Part shown: piece after piece, positions 1 through 11,829 of the stretch | Numbering within the stretch: the first letter of the stretch is position 1 | Layout: the number at the start of each line of letters is the position of its first letter | NCBI GenBank assembly: GCA_000149265.1 | Contig: CH003065.1 | Span: 1-64,000 of the forward strand | Direction: 5' to 3' | DNA from: Ciona savignyi | Lineage: Eukaryota > Chordata > Ascidiacea > Phlebobranchia > Cionidae | Length of the DNA stretch: 64,000 nt | Translations under genes and position numbers: made by a program | The notes under the pieces: generated by a model | Told to the model about the DNA's origin: nothing | Database searches by the model: none | The model's input: the letters and a program-made list of their open reading frames with translations, nothing else

Positions 1-112
1 TCTACTCTCCTTTTACTCTATTTAGTTTTCCTAATGTTGAATCAATTTGGACTAATATCGCAAGCAATTTGTTTTTTCAATTATATTCGTTAATTCAGCA
101 TTTGTGTCTCAG

Positions 113-3100
113 GGATAGCTGTGTCTCCAACTCCGAAGTTGCCAACAACTCGAATGGAAGAAATTAAACAAATTGAAAGAACTGATTTACCACAACCCCA
201 ACCGACACCGGTACGTGTGAATTGTCGATTTAATTATGTCCAACGCCACGGTTATTACGACGATGGGCACGTGGTAAACTGACGATTGACCGTGTGATAA
301 CACCCCACTCCTGAGATAAATAACACTGTGTTGTAAATGATTGAGAGGTATTTCAATCACTTGAACTCATTAATCCATTGTTGGTAAGTGCCTTGTCAGT
401 CGTCTATCCAGCGGTTTTAATACGCGGTGTCAATTCCATTTTATACCAGGTCTCCTGACAGGCTCGTCATGTTAATCGTTTTGCAAAAGGATTTTATGTA
501 TCATTCGGACTCATTACCGTACTTATCTAGATTTATTGACGAAGTTGTCCCACGCAGGTTATGAAGATGCACGAACCAGTGGAGCAGATACAAGTGGTTG
601 AACCAGATGATGGGACGGTCGGGGAGAACGACCAGGACAAGTCAGTTTTGACTGGGCGTTTGGGGCGGTTGGGTGGTCGAATGGTTGACGCGACCGATTC
701 AAACCCCATGAGGCGGTTTTATATGAGGAATTCTGTAGCTTAATTTTAAAATGGTCGAACTTACGAATCGTTTACACAAGAATGTGGGAATACAAAGGTC
801 TTTACCAACCAATTTAGCCACATACCCAATTATATAACGGCAGTTTTTTTACGTAGAATAACAAGCATGATATGTAACTGCTTAATATGATTATTTCCAC
901 CTTTCATTATTAACAGTATGAATGTGACAATAAAATTACAAAATTGTGATCACATTAATGAAACGGGATCTTAGTTTGCGAATTGATAATTAAATGCAGC
1001 TGAATATTTAAAACCGAATAGTTTGACCTATTTTATCATTTCTTTGTGTAATTAAACGTGTTTGCTGCAAATAGTAAGCCTGCACTTTAATCTCTGGAAG
1101 CAGACTGGTTAAGTTTGGATTTATTAATCTTTAAGCATTGTGACGTTTCAATGCAAACTTACGTCATTGTGGTCGGTTGTAGCAATATTTACGTTCATCT
1201 TACGTCAACTTGCTTAAGCCGTGTTTCAAATCATAAATCAATATGTTTGAATAACGAAGTCTTGTTTATCCCTATGAAACGTTATAACTCGTGCCATCAT
1301 ATTTATTACCTAGTGCCCACAGTTTGTTGACCGAAGCTATTGCACTAAAACATGAACATTTCGACTATATCTCCATATGTATTTGGTTAATTATCTTAAT
1401 ATTATAAAACATACAGTAAGAGACAATACAGTTGTGTGTTAAATTTTTCCAAATATTGCGGTAACAATAGAGGATTATTACAAAGTCTCAATTGTGTAGC
1501 TAGGTTGGGTAATTTCGTTTTGTCTTAAACTTGTCACACTGATTATTCTGTGTTAAGATAAGTGTTTGATTTGTTATGTTTGATGTAAGGTTTAACGGCC
1601 ACGTCATTTTTCTCCTTTATACCGTGTGTATTCACTTACGTGTTTTAACTACTGTAGTTTTGCCGTTGTATCCTACGTTCCAATGTAAAATATAACATTC
1701 TTTTTTAATTTAATCAATTAGCGAAAAAATAAACTAAAAGAATAACAAAAACCACTAATTTATAAAAAAATAAAAATATTTTTCAGGCTCTCTCTCTCGC
1801 CTGCTGTGGCCGAAAGTCCCCTAAATCGATCCCGTTCTATGGCGGCACCTAGTGCAAGTCCCGACGGGAAAGTTCATCTTAATCCTCTTGTGACTCCTCC
1901 GGGAGCTGACACCGCAGGAAACAACACGGATGAGGATCAGGAATTAAAAGAAACTTTCTTGAAGTTGGATGGAACTGAGTCAGGGTGAGAATATCCAGCT
2001 TTCCATCACATGATATTTTATTCATGTTTCTTCCCGTGAATGGGAAAACCAAGGGGGTTAACACACGGGAAATCGTTAGATCACCTCGAGCCCATCGTCG
2101 GGTTATCGGAGCTATTGCAGTATTTGTATATGATTAAGAAGTTCTCTTAACTTAATAGAACCCATTAAACCGCACTGTGTTCATGCACTGACCGTTAAGT
2201 GCCTTGCGCAAGGACATAACTGACTAGCTAGCGACCAGTTTTGAACCGACAACCCATCAACTGAATGTCATCGCACTAAACATCAAGCTAATTAGTCAGA
2301 CTATATACAGACTTGGAAAATATCGAATGCCATTAACTCACCTGTAAGCCCCTTCCTCTTTTATACGCATTGAGATCACAAATTACGAAAATTTTAAATT
2401 TGTGTGTGCAACCTTTTGATTTTGTCAGGCACGTTTTATTCGAGAATCTAATGACGTCATTTCCGAGCAAACTGTCGCCGTGCCAACTTCGATTCCTGCA
2501 CACACTTTATGACATCACAACGCAAAATCAACTGTTTGGCGCGGATGAATTTATTGCGATGAATAATCTGTCGCGGAGCATCTTACAATTGAGGTAAGAA
2601 AAGTAGAATTAAAAATAAAGAAAATTCGAGAATATCCGAATAAGAAATGAGACGATGACAGCTGTTTTGACTGAATAGTAAAAAATTAATAAATATAAGT
2701 AGAAATCGAATGAATACTGTAATTTTAGGGGGTTAAAATTGTAGCGTGTAAGAAACATGAGATGTATACGTATGGAAGTAATTGTTGATGTATCGAAAAC
2801 ATAGAAAACATATAACACTGGAATAGAACCAAGGTAAGCGAGATTCGAACCGACGATTATAAGTTTAAAGATTCGGGGAATCTATGAAAGCATCAAAGCG
2901 TTATGTCCAGCAAGATGATTCTTCTATCTTAGAGCCTCGGTAAGCACCCAGCGCGGAGGTCTGTGTTTCTAGAATATTCTTCAGTAGATTGGCGATAATC
3001 ACGAGTGTGACGTAAAGAACTTGCAGAGTGTTAATCACAATGAACACTATGACGGTGTACAGGCACACCAGCACTTTGAAAAATAACTGAGAGAATCGGC

Positions 3101-6100
3101 GAAGTTGGAGCCACGTCAGTTGCCATGACGCTGTTCGGTAGCGATTGTTTACGTCATCAAGTCTATCTTCAACTGACGTCAGTTCCGCTTCGATGCGCTT
3201 AAGGTTGTCGAGAAACACCTGAGTCAGCAAAACAAGGTTACACAACGAGGATATATGTTTAGGCAACCACAACACATATTCCAGGCCAGCACACAATACT
3301 ACTAATAACAATATCATTACTAGATTCAATTGGGACATATAACTAGTTGAACTAGGTTGTGTAAAATAGATTATCTTAAACAATAAAGAACAGCCCATCT
3401 ATTATATAAGAAAACAGATAGGTTAATAAGTTCGAGTGTATTTAATTTACCTGTCGATGGTTTTCCAGCTTCGCTCTTTCTCGGTTTAGTTCTATTTTCT
3501 TTCCTTTAAGTTGTGTCAGGTCATCCCGAGCACATACTATCGCTTCAGATGTCTCCATTGTTACGTCATTGGATTGCTTAAAACGGATTTCTAATTTCTA
3601 ATTTTACCAGCATTGATTGCGCATTCTATTTTTGACTGTAAACAGAGAAATAGTTAATATTATAAACTCAACTATGATCATAACAAACTATGTTATAAAA
3701 GTGAAGAAATCAAGAAAAATCAGGTAATTTAATTAATTTTAGTTCGTTTCAAAACATTGCTTATCACCAACTAAAAGACAAACAAAAATGTCAATTATAC
3801 TGAAACAAATATGGCAAAAACTGAAAATTAAAACACAAAACAAAAAATAAATTCTAATCAAATTATTGGGCGAAATCTCCTTGCTAACTTTTGGCCACAA
3901 CAACAACTGAGAAAAGCTCAGAATGGGAACTCTTATGTTGTCCTGACCCCGATTCTAATGTTTTCAAGTCGGTACAAAGGTCTATCGTCTGCACTTTGCA
4001 CTGTAGACTATGCAGAGAGAGAGGCGTTTACGACAGAAGGCGAACAAACAATTGTTGCACACACCGCTAACACAACATTATGTAGTGGTGACCTGTTTAA
4101 ATTCAACTTAATTTAAAACTACGATTTAATCCAAAACACACTTTTTGCAAACTCAATTTAAAATTACCAGACGATATTTTGTTATTCTTTCCATTGATGC
4201 CACTCTTTCATTCAGTTATCTAAACCGTAGATTAACTTTTTGTACATCAAATATGTAAGGCTGGTCGCTGTATAGAATGGCACTGCTTTAGTGCTTTGTA
4301 TACTGTTTTACAAGACGCTGCAGGGATTCCTTTGTTTTGGTCTTGCATCGCGACCTTGCCTTTTTCTGTTGTACCGAAGTCTTAAGTACATCTCGTCCAG
4401 ATCTTACACTTATTGGCCGCGTCTGCTATATTTAATATTGTATCCTTGTTTTATTTGCTATTTTATAGACTATTCGTTTAACCGTCTTAGTGTTTAGTTT
4501 TATGATTTTTTTATTCGCTGTTATTTAATACTAAAACAAAAAAGGAATAAACTAAAACTACACTCTCCCGACTGTACAGTTTCCCAGTTAAAACAGTTTT
4601 GGTTCGTTCAATTTTGCTAATAAAAGGAGTTGAAAACTAATACGACTGTACTGTTTGCGCCTTCTTATACTCGCAAGCAATTGACAACCAATGCCTTGTA
4701 TACTAATACGCTAATAATTACCTTTCTCTATATTATTGACTTGCTATTTAGGGAGTTTATTGACAACTCATGATAGCAAACAGTAGTCAACAAACAATAC
4801 TTCATTCTCCAAAGTGGTTATCATTGCACAATTATATCGAAATGACCAGTCCATAATTAGCACCTTTTCACTACGATCCAAATTGTGATGTCATAAACAC
4901 GCGTCTGTGACGACTTGTCCAGACCTTAAAACGTACAATGCCTGTATATCGAATTAACTATAAGTATTTCCGGAGCGAATGAGGTTAAATTATAAAAGAG
5001 TGCTCTATACGCGGCGCCAAACGCTCATAGCTTACTTATTTGTGGCGAAATTTTACTGACTTTCAATTTGAATTGGTATTTATTACAGCCCTTCTACACA
5101 AGAAATGTACGAACAGATATCCTTCGAGACGCTGGAAGAATCAATATCTCAATACACGGTAAGCTGGTAAGCTGGTAAGCTAACAGAATCACAACCAAGC
5201 TAGATAAGATCTGACGAGTTGTCGGATTGTCGTTGTTCCATATTGGGTAGTGGTTACTTATTAGAGCAGAGTTAGGCAACCTTTTGCACTTAAACATCAA
5301 ATGTAATTGATGCACTTAAACATCCAATGTAATTGATATTCAACAAAATAAAATCACTGGAAGCCGAAAAACTAATAATATTTTCGCAATAAAAGGAAAA
5401 CAATACTGTGTGAGATAAAGACACAAGTGTTCTTCTGTTTGTTTCACTTATGCATGGGTATTAAACTTATTAAGCGTTCGCTACAGTAGCAAATAAAACT
5501 AATAAAAGCCGCATCAGAAGGATGAAAGAGAGGCAGGTTGCTGACCCATGGACTAGAGAAAGACCACGCGTTTTATCGAACAAACCTCGTCCATCTTATA
5601 CACCTTTCAACTTTTATCCTTTTATAACTGAAAGAATGAAATTAAAAAAAAAGAAAATTGAAGCAAATTTAAACAATTTATCGTAAACCACATTCACATT
5701 AGGGGGGTAGTGATTAGTGTCAATTTCTACTTTCCCGTAGTTTTAAACTTGGAAGAGTTAGGGTGGGGTTAGGGATTAGTATAAATTTTATAATTCCTTC
5801 CATATTTTAGTGCAGTATACAGCTTCGGACCGACTAACTTATATTGTTAGTACTTCCTCTAATAAATGTGGCCCCCATGTGCTAATCGTGCTTAGGCCTA
5901 CCCAAGGATACATCCGACTAACTAGCGACCAGTTTTGATTATTTACCGGCTAAAAGGCGACGAACTCACCCATTAAGCCAGGGGTCGGCAACCTGCGGCT
6001 CTTTTATCTTTTTGATGCGGATCTTATTATTCTTTTCGATACTGTAGCGAGCGCTTAATAAGTTTTATACCAATGCATAAGTAAAACAAACATAGGAAAA

Positions 6101-7025
6101 CTCGTGTTACACAGTATTATTTTTCCTTTATTGCGAAAATATTGCTAGTTTTGGCTCTTTATGTGTAAAAATATATATAACTAGTTATGGCTCTTAGAGT
6201 TCAAACGGTTTCCGACCGCTATATTAAGCTATTGTACCATAAGTAACGTCTTATGTCTGGTATATCAAAACCAAATCGTAGCTAACTCGTAGATCTTTTC
6301 AGGAGTTATTTTCTTCAGTGGACAGGACAGCTAGAGGAAGAATCGGCGTTGGCGCTTTACTGCAAATATTAAGCACGACTCTTGATCGCCATCTAGAGCC
6401 GGATACGGCATTAGCGAAGCAGATAATGGGGACCATGGAAAAGGTTGGAGACGCAACAGCAATTACTTGTATAGATTATGTGTGGTTGGAACAATATATC
6501 TGCATAATATGTTTTACAAACTTTAAATATTGAAATTAGAATTGTCTATCCAAGCTATAGCATTTTATTAGTTCGCTTAATTTGTTTTTCCTCCTTTTAA
6601 AACAATAATTAAACGAACGATCTTAAAATTTACCGGAAGGAAAACGGGAAATATAGCAAAAACAATATTCTAAGACATTTTCAACGTTGGAGGTTTTCCG
6701 TCACAATAGAAATTCCATGATATTAGTAGGTTTAGGTTTTGCGGGGTAGGTTTTGCACCCATGATGGGCTATTGTTGCTTGAGATTAAACCAAATACTGT
6801 AAATTCTACCTGCCTAAGCCGGGGTAGGTTTTGCACCCATGATGGGCTCATCACCAAGACCATTTTTTATATACAATTCGGTATATGTGTGGTTAATTTG
6901 GTCAACTGACCGTTCAAATATCCACACTGACAACTCTTTGTCTCCAGGATTTCAGCCAAGACGTACCAAGATTGGAATTTATCTCGTTCATACCATACTT
7001 CCTCTATTTGGAGGGAATGACGTGA
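113..7025 (+). CDS. EF-hand-like protein, 3' part of gene (starts upstream of window)
   Basis: Seven phase-compatible exons: 113-210, 558-640, 1787-1984, 2429-2593, 5089-5158, 6303-6443, 6948-7025 (TGA). They give 276 residues; the start lies before the window. The first part is Pro/Glu/Asp-rich and looks disordered. Four EF-hand-like motifs follow: FLKLDGTESGHV (joined across the exon 3/4 boundary), LYDITTQNQLFGADEF, FSSVDRTARGRI, and the C-terminal helix ending LEFISFIPYFLYLEG. The loops keep only some Ca-liganding positions, so calcium binding is uncertain. A calmodulin-like four-EF-hand arrangement is inferred; no orthologue is recognised. Two AATAAA signals follow the stop at 7069 and 7081. 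The donor after 6443 (gttgga) is weak: reading through it would give a different end at about 6533, but splicing to 6948 restores a convincing last EF-hand helix. A minus-strand gene sits inside the 2594-5088 intron. Confidence 0.7.
672..735 (+). repeat. tRNA-like SINE fragment
   Basis: A truncated head of the SINE family seen best at 20,459 (GGTCGAATGGTTGACGCGACC), directly downstream of exon 558-640. Reading frame continues from the exon into it, which is why an ORF appears to extend to 743. Confidence 0.5.
2012..2300 (-). mobile_element. SINE, second tRNA-derived family
   Basis: The segment carries the family blocks: cccgtgaatggga, a cgtcgggttatcggagctattgcag block, gtgccttgcgcaaggacat and gcgaccagttttgaa. 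Its tRNA-like head (B-box complement at the gaccagttttgaa block) is at the high-coordinate end, so it is oriented minus. It lies in the intron after exon 1787-1984. Confidence 0.6.
2901..3558 (-). CDS. Small coiled-coil, membrane-anchored protein (nested gene)
   Basis: Two exons on the minus strand, 3558-3451 and 3218-2901, give 141 residues ending in TAA. The ATG is followed by METSEAIVCARDDLTQLKGK. Residues 1-70 are charged and heptad-like, typical of a coiled coil. Residues about 81-114 form a long hydrophobic stretch (core FFKVLVCLYTVIVFIVINTL), enough for one long or two closely spaced membrane helices. A short polar tail of about 27 residues ends in SSCWT. The arrangement suggests a tail-anchored coiled-coil membrane protein, but no family is recognised. 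The donor (CAG|gtaaat) and acceptor (ctcag|GTG) are good and the join is phase 0. The gene lies entirely within an intron of the EF-hand-like gene on the other strand. An alternative single-exon start upstream of 3218 is less convincing because it reads through the acceptor. Confidence 0.6.
3559..5088. other. Intronic stretch without recognised gene
   Basis: AT-rich intron sequence of the plus-strand gene and presumed upstream region of the nested minus-strand gene. No domain-bearing ORF or clear repeat was seen. Confidence 0.4.
5267..5550 (-). mobile_element. hAT-like MITE, copy 1
   Basis: The ends CAGAGTTAGGCAACC and GGTTGCTGACCCATG are degenerate terminal inverted repeats matching the CAGGGGTCGGCAACC ends of the copy at 5979. 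It is flanked by imperfect 8-bp direct repeats (tattagag and gactagag), the usual hAT duplication length. Internal sequence (GCATCAGAAGGATGAAAGAG, GTAGCGAACGCTTAATAAGT on the complement) matches the second copy in opposite orientation. It is too short to encode a transposase. Confidence 0.6.
5979..6221 (+). mobile_element. hAT-like MITE, copy 2
   Basis: It begins CAGGGGTCGGCAACCTGCGG and ends GGTTTCCGACCGCTA, an inverted match. The flanking 8-bp repeats are cattaagc (5971-5978) and tattaagc (6222-6229). It is inverted relative to the copy at 5267. Confidence 0.65.
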
Positions 7026-7068
7026 AGGAAGGAATTGTGCGATTCAATTCTGTTATATCGAATTTTTA

Positions 7069-7086
7069 AATAAAATATCCAATAAA
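7069..7086 (+). other. Polyadenylation signals of the EF-hand-like gene
   Basis: AATAAA at 7069-7074 and again at 7081-7086, 44 and 56 bases after the TGA stop. Confidence 0.6.
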
Positions 7087-7890
7087 GGCGTTTTTTTAAT
7101 GACAGATCACAGATAAAATGTTCTATTTATTCGTGCGGGAAATCCAATGGGTTACCATACGGGCAATCGTTAGATTACCTGGCGCCCACCGTCCGAAGCT
7201 ATTACAAGTTCTTACACTTTGGTAAAATCCATTAATCCGCTAAAACTATGCGATGTCCACTAAATACACTGTCCAATTCAATATCACAACTGGACAGGCT
7301 AGCGTTTGATTCCACTCCCTTTTGGCTTAGAGTAGACGGGCAAATTAGCAAACCGGACCCAATATTGATAGAAGCGGGCCTACGTACCCCGGCAAAAATT
7401 AAATAACAGCTGAACCACCCTCTAATACAACAGGCATGGGCAACTTCTCTGGTCGGAGGCCATATGTGGTAAAATGAAGTCCTTGGTGGGCCGGATTAAT
7501 ACAGAAGAGTAATCAATATCTTAATTACAGGGTATAGTTACAAATGTCTGCGGCCTGGCCCCTGGCTGTATAGTATGACAGTCGCGCTTTCGTCAAAATA
7601 ACAGCTACCCCAATCACTGCTATATCGGAGGACTTACCACTGTACATCTTTCGATTGAAACCGCAGTTTAAACCGGTGTGGTTTTAACGCCAACACAAAT
7701 AGGAGTTATCAAACCGAACTAAATACGTTGCCGTCACATGCACGACCAGTAGTCTGATTTCACGCACAAAATTTTGATTTTAGCGACCAACATCGCAGAT
7801 TCACACTTCTTTAGGTGCTGCGTAAAACGCCAACCGCGTCCCGCAATTCAAACGGTTAACCATTAACCAGTTAGGACTAAAGATTGATTA
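7087..7890. other. Convergent intergenic region with SINE fragment
   Basis: Lies between the 3' ends of the EF-hand-like gene and RPL10A. Positions 7138-7330 hold a degenerate minus-oriented SINE of the second family (atccaatgggttaccatacgggcaatcgttaga). No gene is seen in the rest. Confidence 0.5.
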
Positions 7891-7898
7891 GAACATAT

Positions 7899-7904
7899 TT
7901 TATT
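7899..7904 (-). other. RPL10A polyadenylation signal
   Basis: AATAAA on the minus strand, 13 bases beyond the stop codon. Confidence 0.6.
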
Positions 7905-7916
7905 GGCGTTATGTAT

Positions 7917-10801
7917 TTAATACAATCGCTGTGGACGTCCCATGGTGCTCTTGACGTAGAGCGACCGAACGTTTTGCCAATTCTTCTTCAGAAGCGATAC
8001 CTGTGGTAGAAGAACCGCGTTAAACAAAATGCGGATTTAAATCAAAGATAAAGTGGCATTTTTAAATTCAATGTCTCCCAGGTTACTATCAAACGTCAGT
8101 TAAAGTTAAGCTGAGGTTAGCGAAGCCTGGATTATAATTTCGCACATTTTCTACACTATGTATGGCATATGACGGCCACCAAGTTCTAGCAATTATGTGC
8201 GGATAGATTATAGTGTACAGTATAGTCAGTGCTTACCAAGAAGTTGATTGCGAGGTTGAGATTTTGAACAAGTTGGTCCTCTGTCATCCCCACGTTCCCA
8301 ATGGCAACGGCCAAACACAGAACCTTCTTCATCTGAAACTTGATGGTGCATTTCACATCATGGATCTGTGGGGAATAACAAGTTTATGTTGATGTATAAT
8401 GAGATTGTACCAATTGTGCTCCAGGCGGACAACACTAAAAGGGTAGGAAAACTGCGCAAAAACAATTATAAAACAAATTTTAACCCTGCTCAAACACCAA
8501 TCTCTAACCCAGGACTTGTCACAACTCTAACCCCGGAACTAAGCGAAACACGTTAATCACAGCCCTAATCATTTATTTTTTTTTTAAGGATCACTTTCAA
8601 TCCGTTATTGCTACCTCATTACAGTTTTCACTTTAGCCTACCACATGTAGGACTAAATATGGGACTTAATATACCAGCTAAAATATTGAATATCATTCAA
8701 CCAAACCAACAATTTCCTACTTAACACAGGTGGAGTGAACAAACAGGTTTATTACCTTGGAAACCAGTGATTCCTGGTGGGTAACGAGGGTTGGAAACTT
8801 TCCGGCTTTGTTCAATCCTGGCCCCAATAACCTTGGGATTTGTTTGATGAGAGACTCAGATGCAAGGAAAGCATCGTATTTCTTCGCTGGGATGGAAATA
8901 TGAAGATTACAGAATGTTATGTTGTGCGCTAACTTCAATCATGTAGTTGTATTGAGCAGATGCAAAGTGTGTAACGAGGCCCTCAGTAAAATTTTCCACA
9001 TGGAGTGTTCGGAAATTAAAACAAAGACATAACATCATTGGGCAACTGCATACACTACAATATGGAAATTGACACTAGTCGGTAATCACTGATCCACTTA
9101 ACAGAATAAGTTAAAAATGTAATAACATTTTATCAGCCTAATCACCAACTGATTGTAATGACATTTACAAGTGTACTAAAAAGACTCCGGTTAAAAAATC
9201 TAAGAGGTGGTAAGTGACAATTTCCGAATTATTTCAGTTTAAACTCAATGCCGGTATGGTGGTTTAGCCGTATGGAAAGTACGTCAATTTTCGCCGAGAT
9301 CTCGAGTGTGCACACTCCAAATATTTAAGTGTACCGTGTGCAAACGTCCAAGAGTGCGCACTTCAAGTGTGCACAAAATCTCCTTTTTATTACTATTTTG
9401 TAAAAGTCTTAAACAAACATATTATTCTATCCTAAATCTATCGTATCCATCCGCTAACATATCTATCTACGTTACAAAAAACGTACTGACAGTAAATTAC
9501 CCGAGGTAGGTTTACAGGTTTGTTGGAAATTATACGATGTTTATACGGCCAGTTGGCGAGCGTGTAAGAAAATAACCCAAGTGTGCAAAGACGCAGGGAA
9601 TTAAAAAACTCTAGTGTGCAGCTGCCGTACTTTCCATACTGGGTGGGTTACTGATTAATATAAATTTCAGCTTTTATCACTGGCCTTTTTAGTATCAATT
9701 ATTTACACTTGACACTGTATTATCCCAAACTTACCAAGTTTTTTGACAAGTTTCTTGTCCTTGTTGAACTTCTTCAAAGCCTCCACGTCCATACATGGGA
9801 TCGTGTTGGCGTTTGCCTCATCGCAATGAGCAGCATCTCCAAGTATGCAAACTCGGAATTTGTTGCGGGGGAGATTTGGCAACCTGGGATGAATATTGAG
9901 GTTTAAGATCATTTTGGACTGAAATTGCTTTTATAATTTTAAGATTCTAGAATATTATAAAAACAAACTGATTCGAATAAGGACAATACTATAAATCGTA
10001 CCCTCTATTTTGTAAAGGTCAAAACCAAGAAAGTAACGTACATTAATGGTACCACATGGTATATAAACGCAACAATAAGTTGGAAAAGTTGCTACCCAAG
10101 TTTTAAGACCGAGGGTAAGGTCCGCCATTACTGGCTTCCAAAAAAACTGGGGAATCCCCCAAATTTTGGTTTGAAGCTAATCGTACTTGACTGTGCCCGA
10201 GAAACGTTTGTCCTTCTGTGGATCGTAGTTCTTCAGGGAGATTTGCAGTTCAACCGACTCGAGAAACTTCCTCTGCTTTTCCTTCGAACTTTTGAGAACA
10301 TTCTCGATGCACTCGTACAGAGCGTCACGTGATACCTTGCTGTTAATCAAACGTAAAAAATTAATGACTAGGACAAACTAGGTTAAAGAAAATTCAATAT
10401 ATTTACAGCTACTAAATGTATATCCAATATGTATAACATCAATCGCATGCACAAGAACCATCAGTCGTTACACGCACATTTTATTTTACCAAAATGCTAG
10501 TTTTAATCCATGCCATATTACTCTAAGTTTTGTTAAAAATATAAATCGCTTTTAACGGTCAACTTCGAAGTAAAATAATATATTTAACAGTGCCCTCAGT
10601 TTTAAATGTTGTCACCACTTTGTAGGTAAGATAATACATGCAAAATTTAGACATCATTGGGCACTCCTTTAAAAAAAACAATAAATCACCGTTTATTAAA
10701 TAATAACCTCTTATTCACTTTTAGAAGAATAAAATGTACTTAATTTCATAAAATATTAAAAAAATCATCAGATTAGAAGAGATAAAAACTAGTCACCTCA
10801 T
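7917..10801 (-). CDS. RPL10A: 60S ribosomal protein L10a (uL1 family)
   Basis: Six coding exons on the minus strand: 10801-10797 (ATGAG only), 10339-10187, 9883-9735, 8886-8756, 8365-8237, 8000-7917 (TAA). The sum is 651 nt, or 216 residues, against 217 in human. Recognised blocks in order are [45 protein letters not shown], the [11 protein letters not shown] block, [33 protein letters not shown] and LKKNWQNVR...[10 protein letters not shown]. All exon junctions keep phase. The protein is the L1-stalk component of the large ribosomal subunit, acting at the E site in tRNA release. The first exon encodes only Met-Ser minus one base, as in many ribosomal protein genes whose first intron follows the start closely. 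I saw no convincing snoRNA in the introns by eye. Confidence 0.97.
9271..9638. mobile_element. MITE in RPL10A intron
   Basis: Terminal inverted repeats TATGGAAAGTACG (9271-9283) and CGTACTTTCCATA (9626-9638) bound a 368-bp non-coding element. Near both ends are repeated AGTGTGCA motifs. No transposase is present. Confidence 0.65.
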
Positions 10802-11829
10802 CTTGCGAGTTTCTCAACCAAAAGAACTCGACATGGAAATTCAGCGAGACGTTTGGTGGAACATAGAAATAATATATCATCGGTACAGGAGGGGACCAAT
10901 TTAAAGTATGATAAAAGACTTACTTGTTTCTTAGTATCTCGATAAGACTAAACATTATAAAGTATGAGGTGAAAATATTTTAATATTCATTAATTTTTAA
11001 AACATCGACTACTTGTTTTATTACTTACCGAACAATTTCGTAACTTTTATTGCTAAAACGATTTACGATTATTATATTTCAGAATTCACAAAAGAGTTTA
11101 CCACAATTATTGTTGTGTGGCACTGAGTTGTAAATAATTTTAATTTTACTACATCGCAGAAAGAATTGGGGTAATATCGAAACAAGATTTATACCACATC
11201 CAACAGGCTTAATATCCAGCAACTATCACATATCGTGTATACAGAGTTTGTCAATTAGTATTAAGAGAAATATTTTAAAGTAGATTTAATAAATTTTAAC
11301 AAGTCTCTTCACGTAACAGAGTGTGTGCTCTGACGTGGCCGAGACAAATTTGCTCAATCAACGCAGCGGATAGAAAACATTGCGTCGTCTACTGTCTAGC
11401 CAACATACTTCTTCACATTTTTGTCGTGGGAGAGAATCTATAAATCAGCTGTTACCATCCGGACCAGCCCTTAACGCCCCAAGGACGAGCGCGAGGTAAA
11501 CGGCTTATACCTGAGGATTTAAGTTTGATATTGTATTGTTTGCAGTCATACCAACCAAGCTCAGGGAATAATAAGTTTCCGCAAGTTCAAGTTGACAAAT
11601 ACAAGGTTGCCATTCTAAATCATTTTGACTGATTATTAGATGGCGTTTCGAAAGCCTTATCTTTAATTATTTACCAGCCAGATACAAGATATGTGACATA
11701 ATTAGGCTACATAAATAAAAAAATACAGTAAAACTTATATAACGAGGTGCGTGTTAATACCTTTCATTATGCAGACTTTCGCTATAGCAGTTGGACCATA
11801 TTTTCTCTAACGGGACATTTTTTTGTCAA
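10802..11829. other. Divergent intergenic promoter region
   Basis: About 1 kb between the RPL10A start (minus) and the antistasin/Reeler gene start (plus), presumably holding both promoters. No coding segment, clear TATA box or repeat could be assigned with confidence. Confidence 0.4.

Noticed and set aside
6444-6533. Alternative read-through end of the EF-hand-like protein (VGDATAITCIDYVW...)
   Set aside because: Possible because the donor at 6444 is weak, but splicing to 6948 gives a better EF-hand helix, a phase match and nearby AATAAA signals.
7917-10801. Intronic snoRNAs in RPL10A
   Set aside because: Ribosomal protein introns often host them, but I could not find paired C/D or H/ACA boxes with a terminal stem by eye; a snoRNA search program would be decisive.
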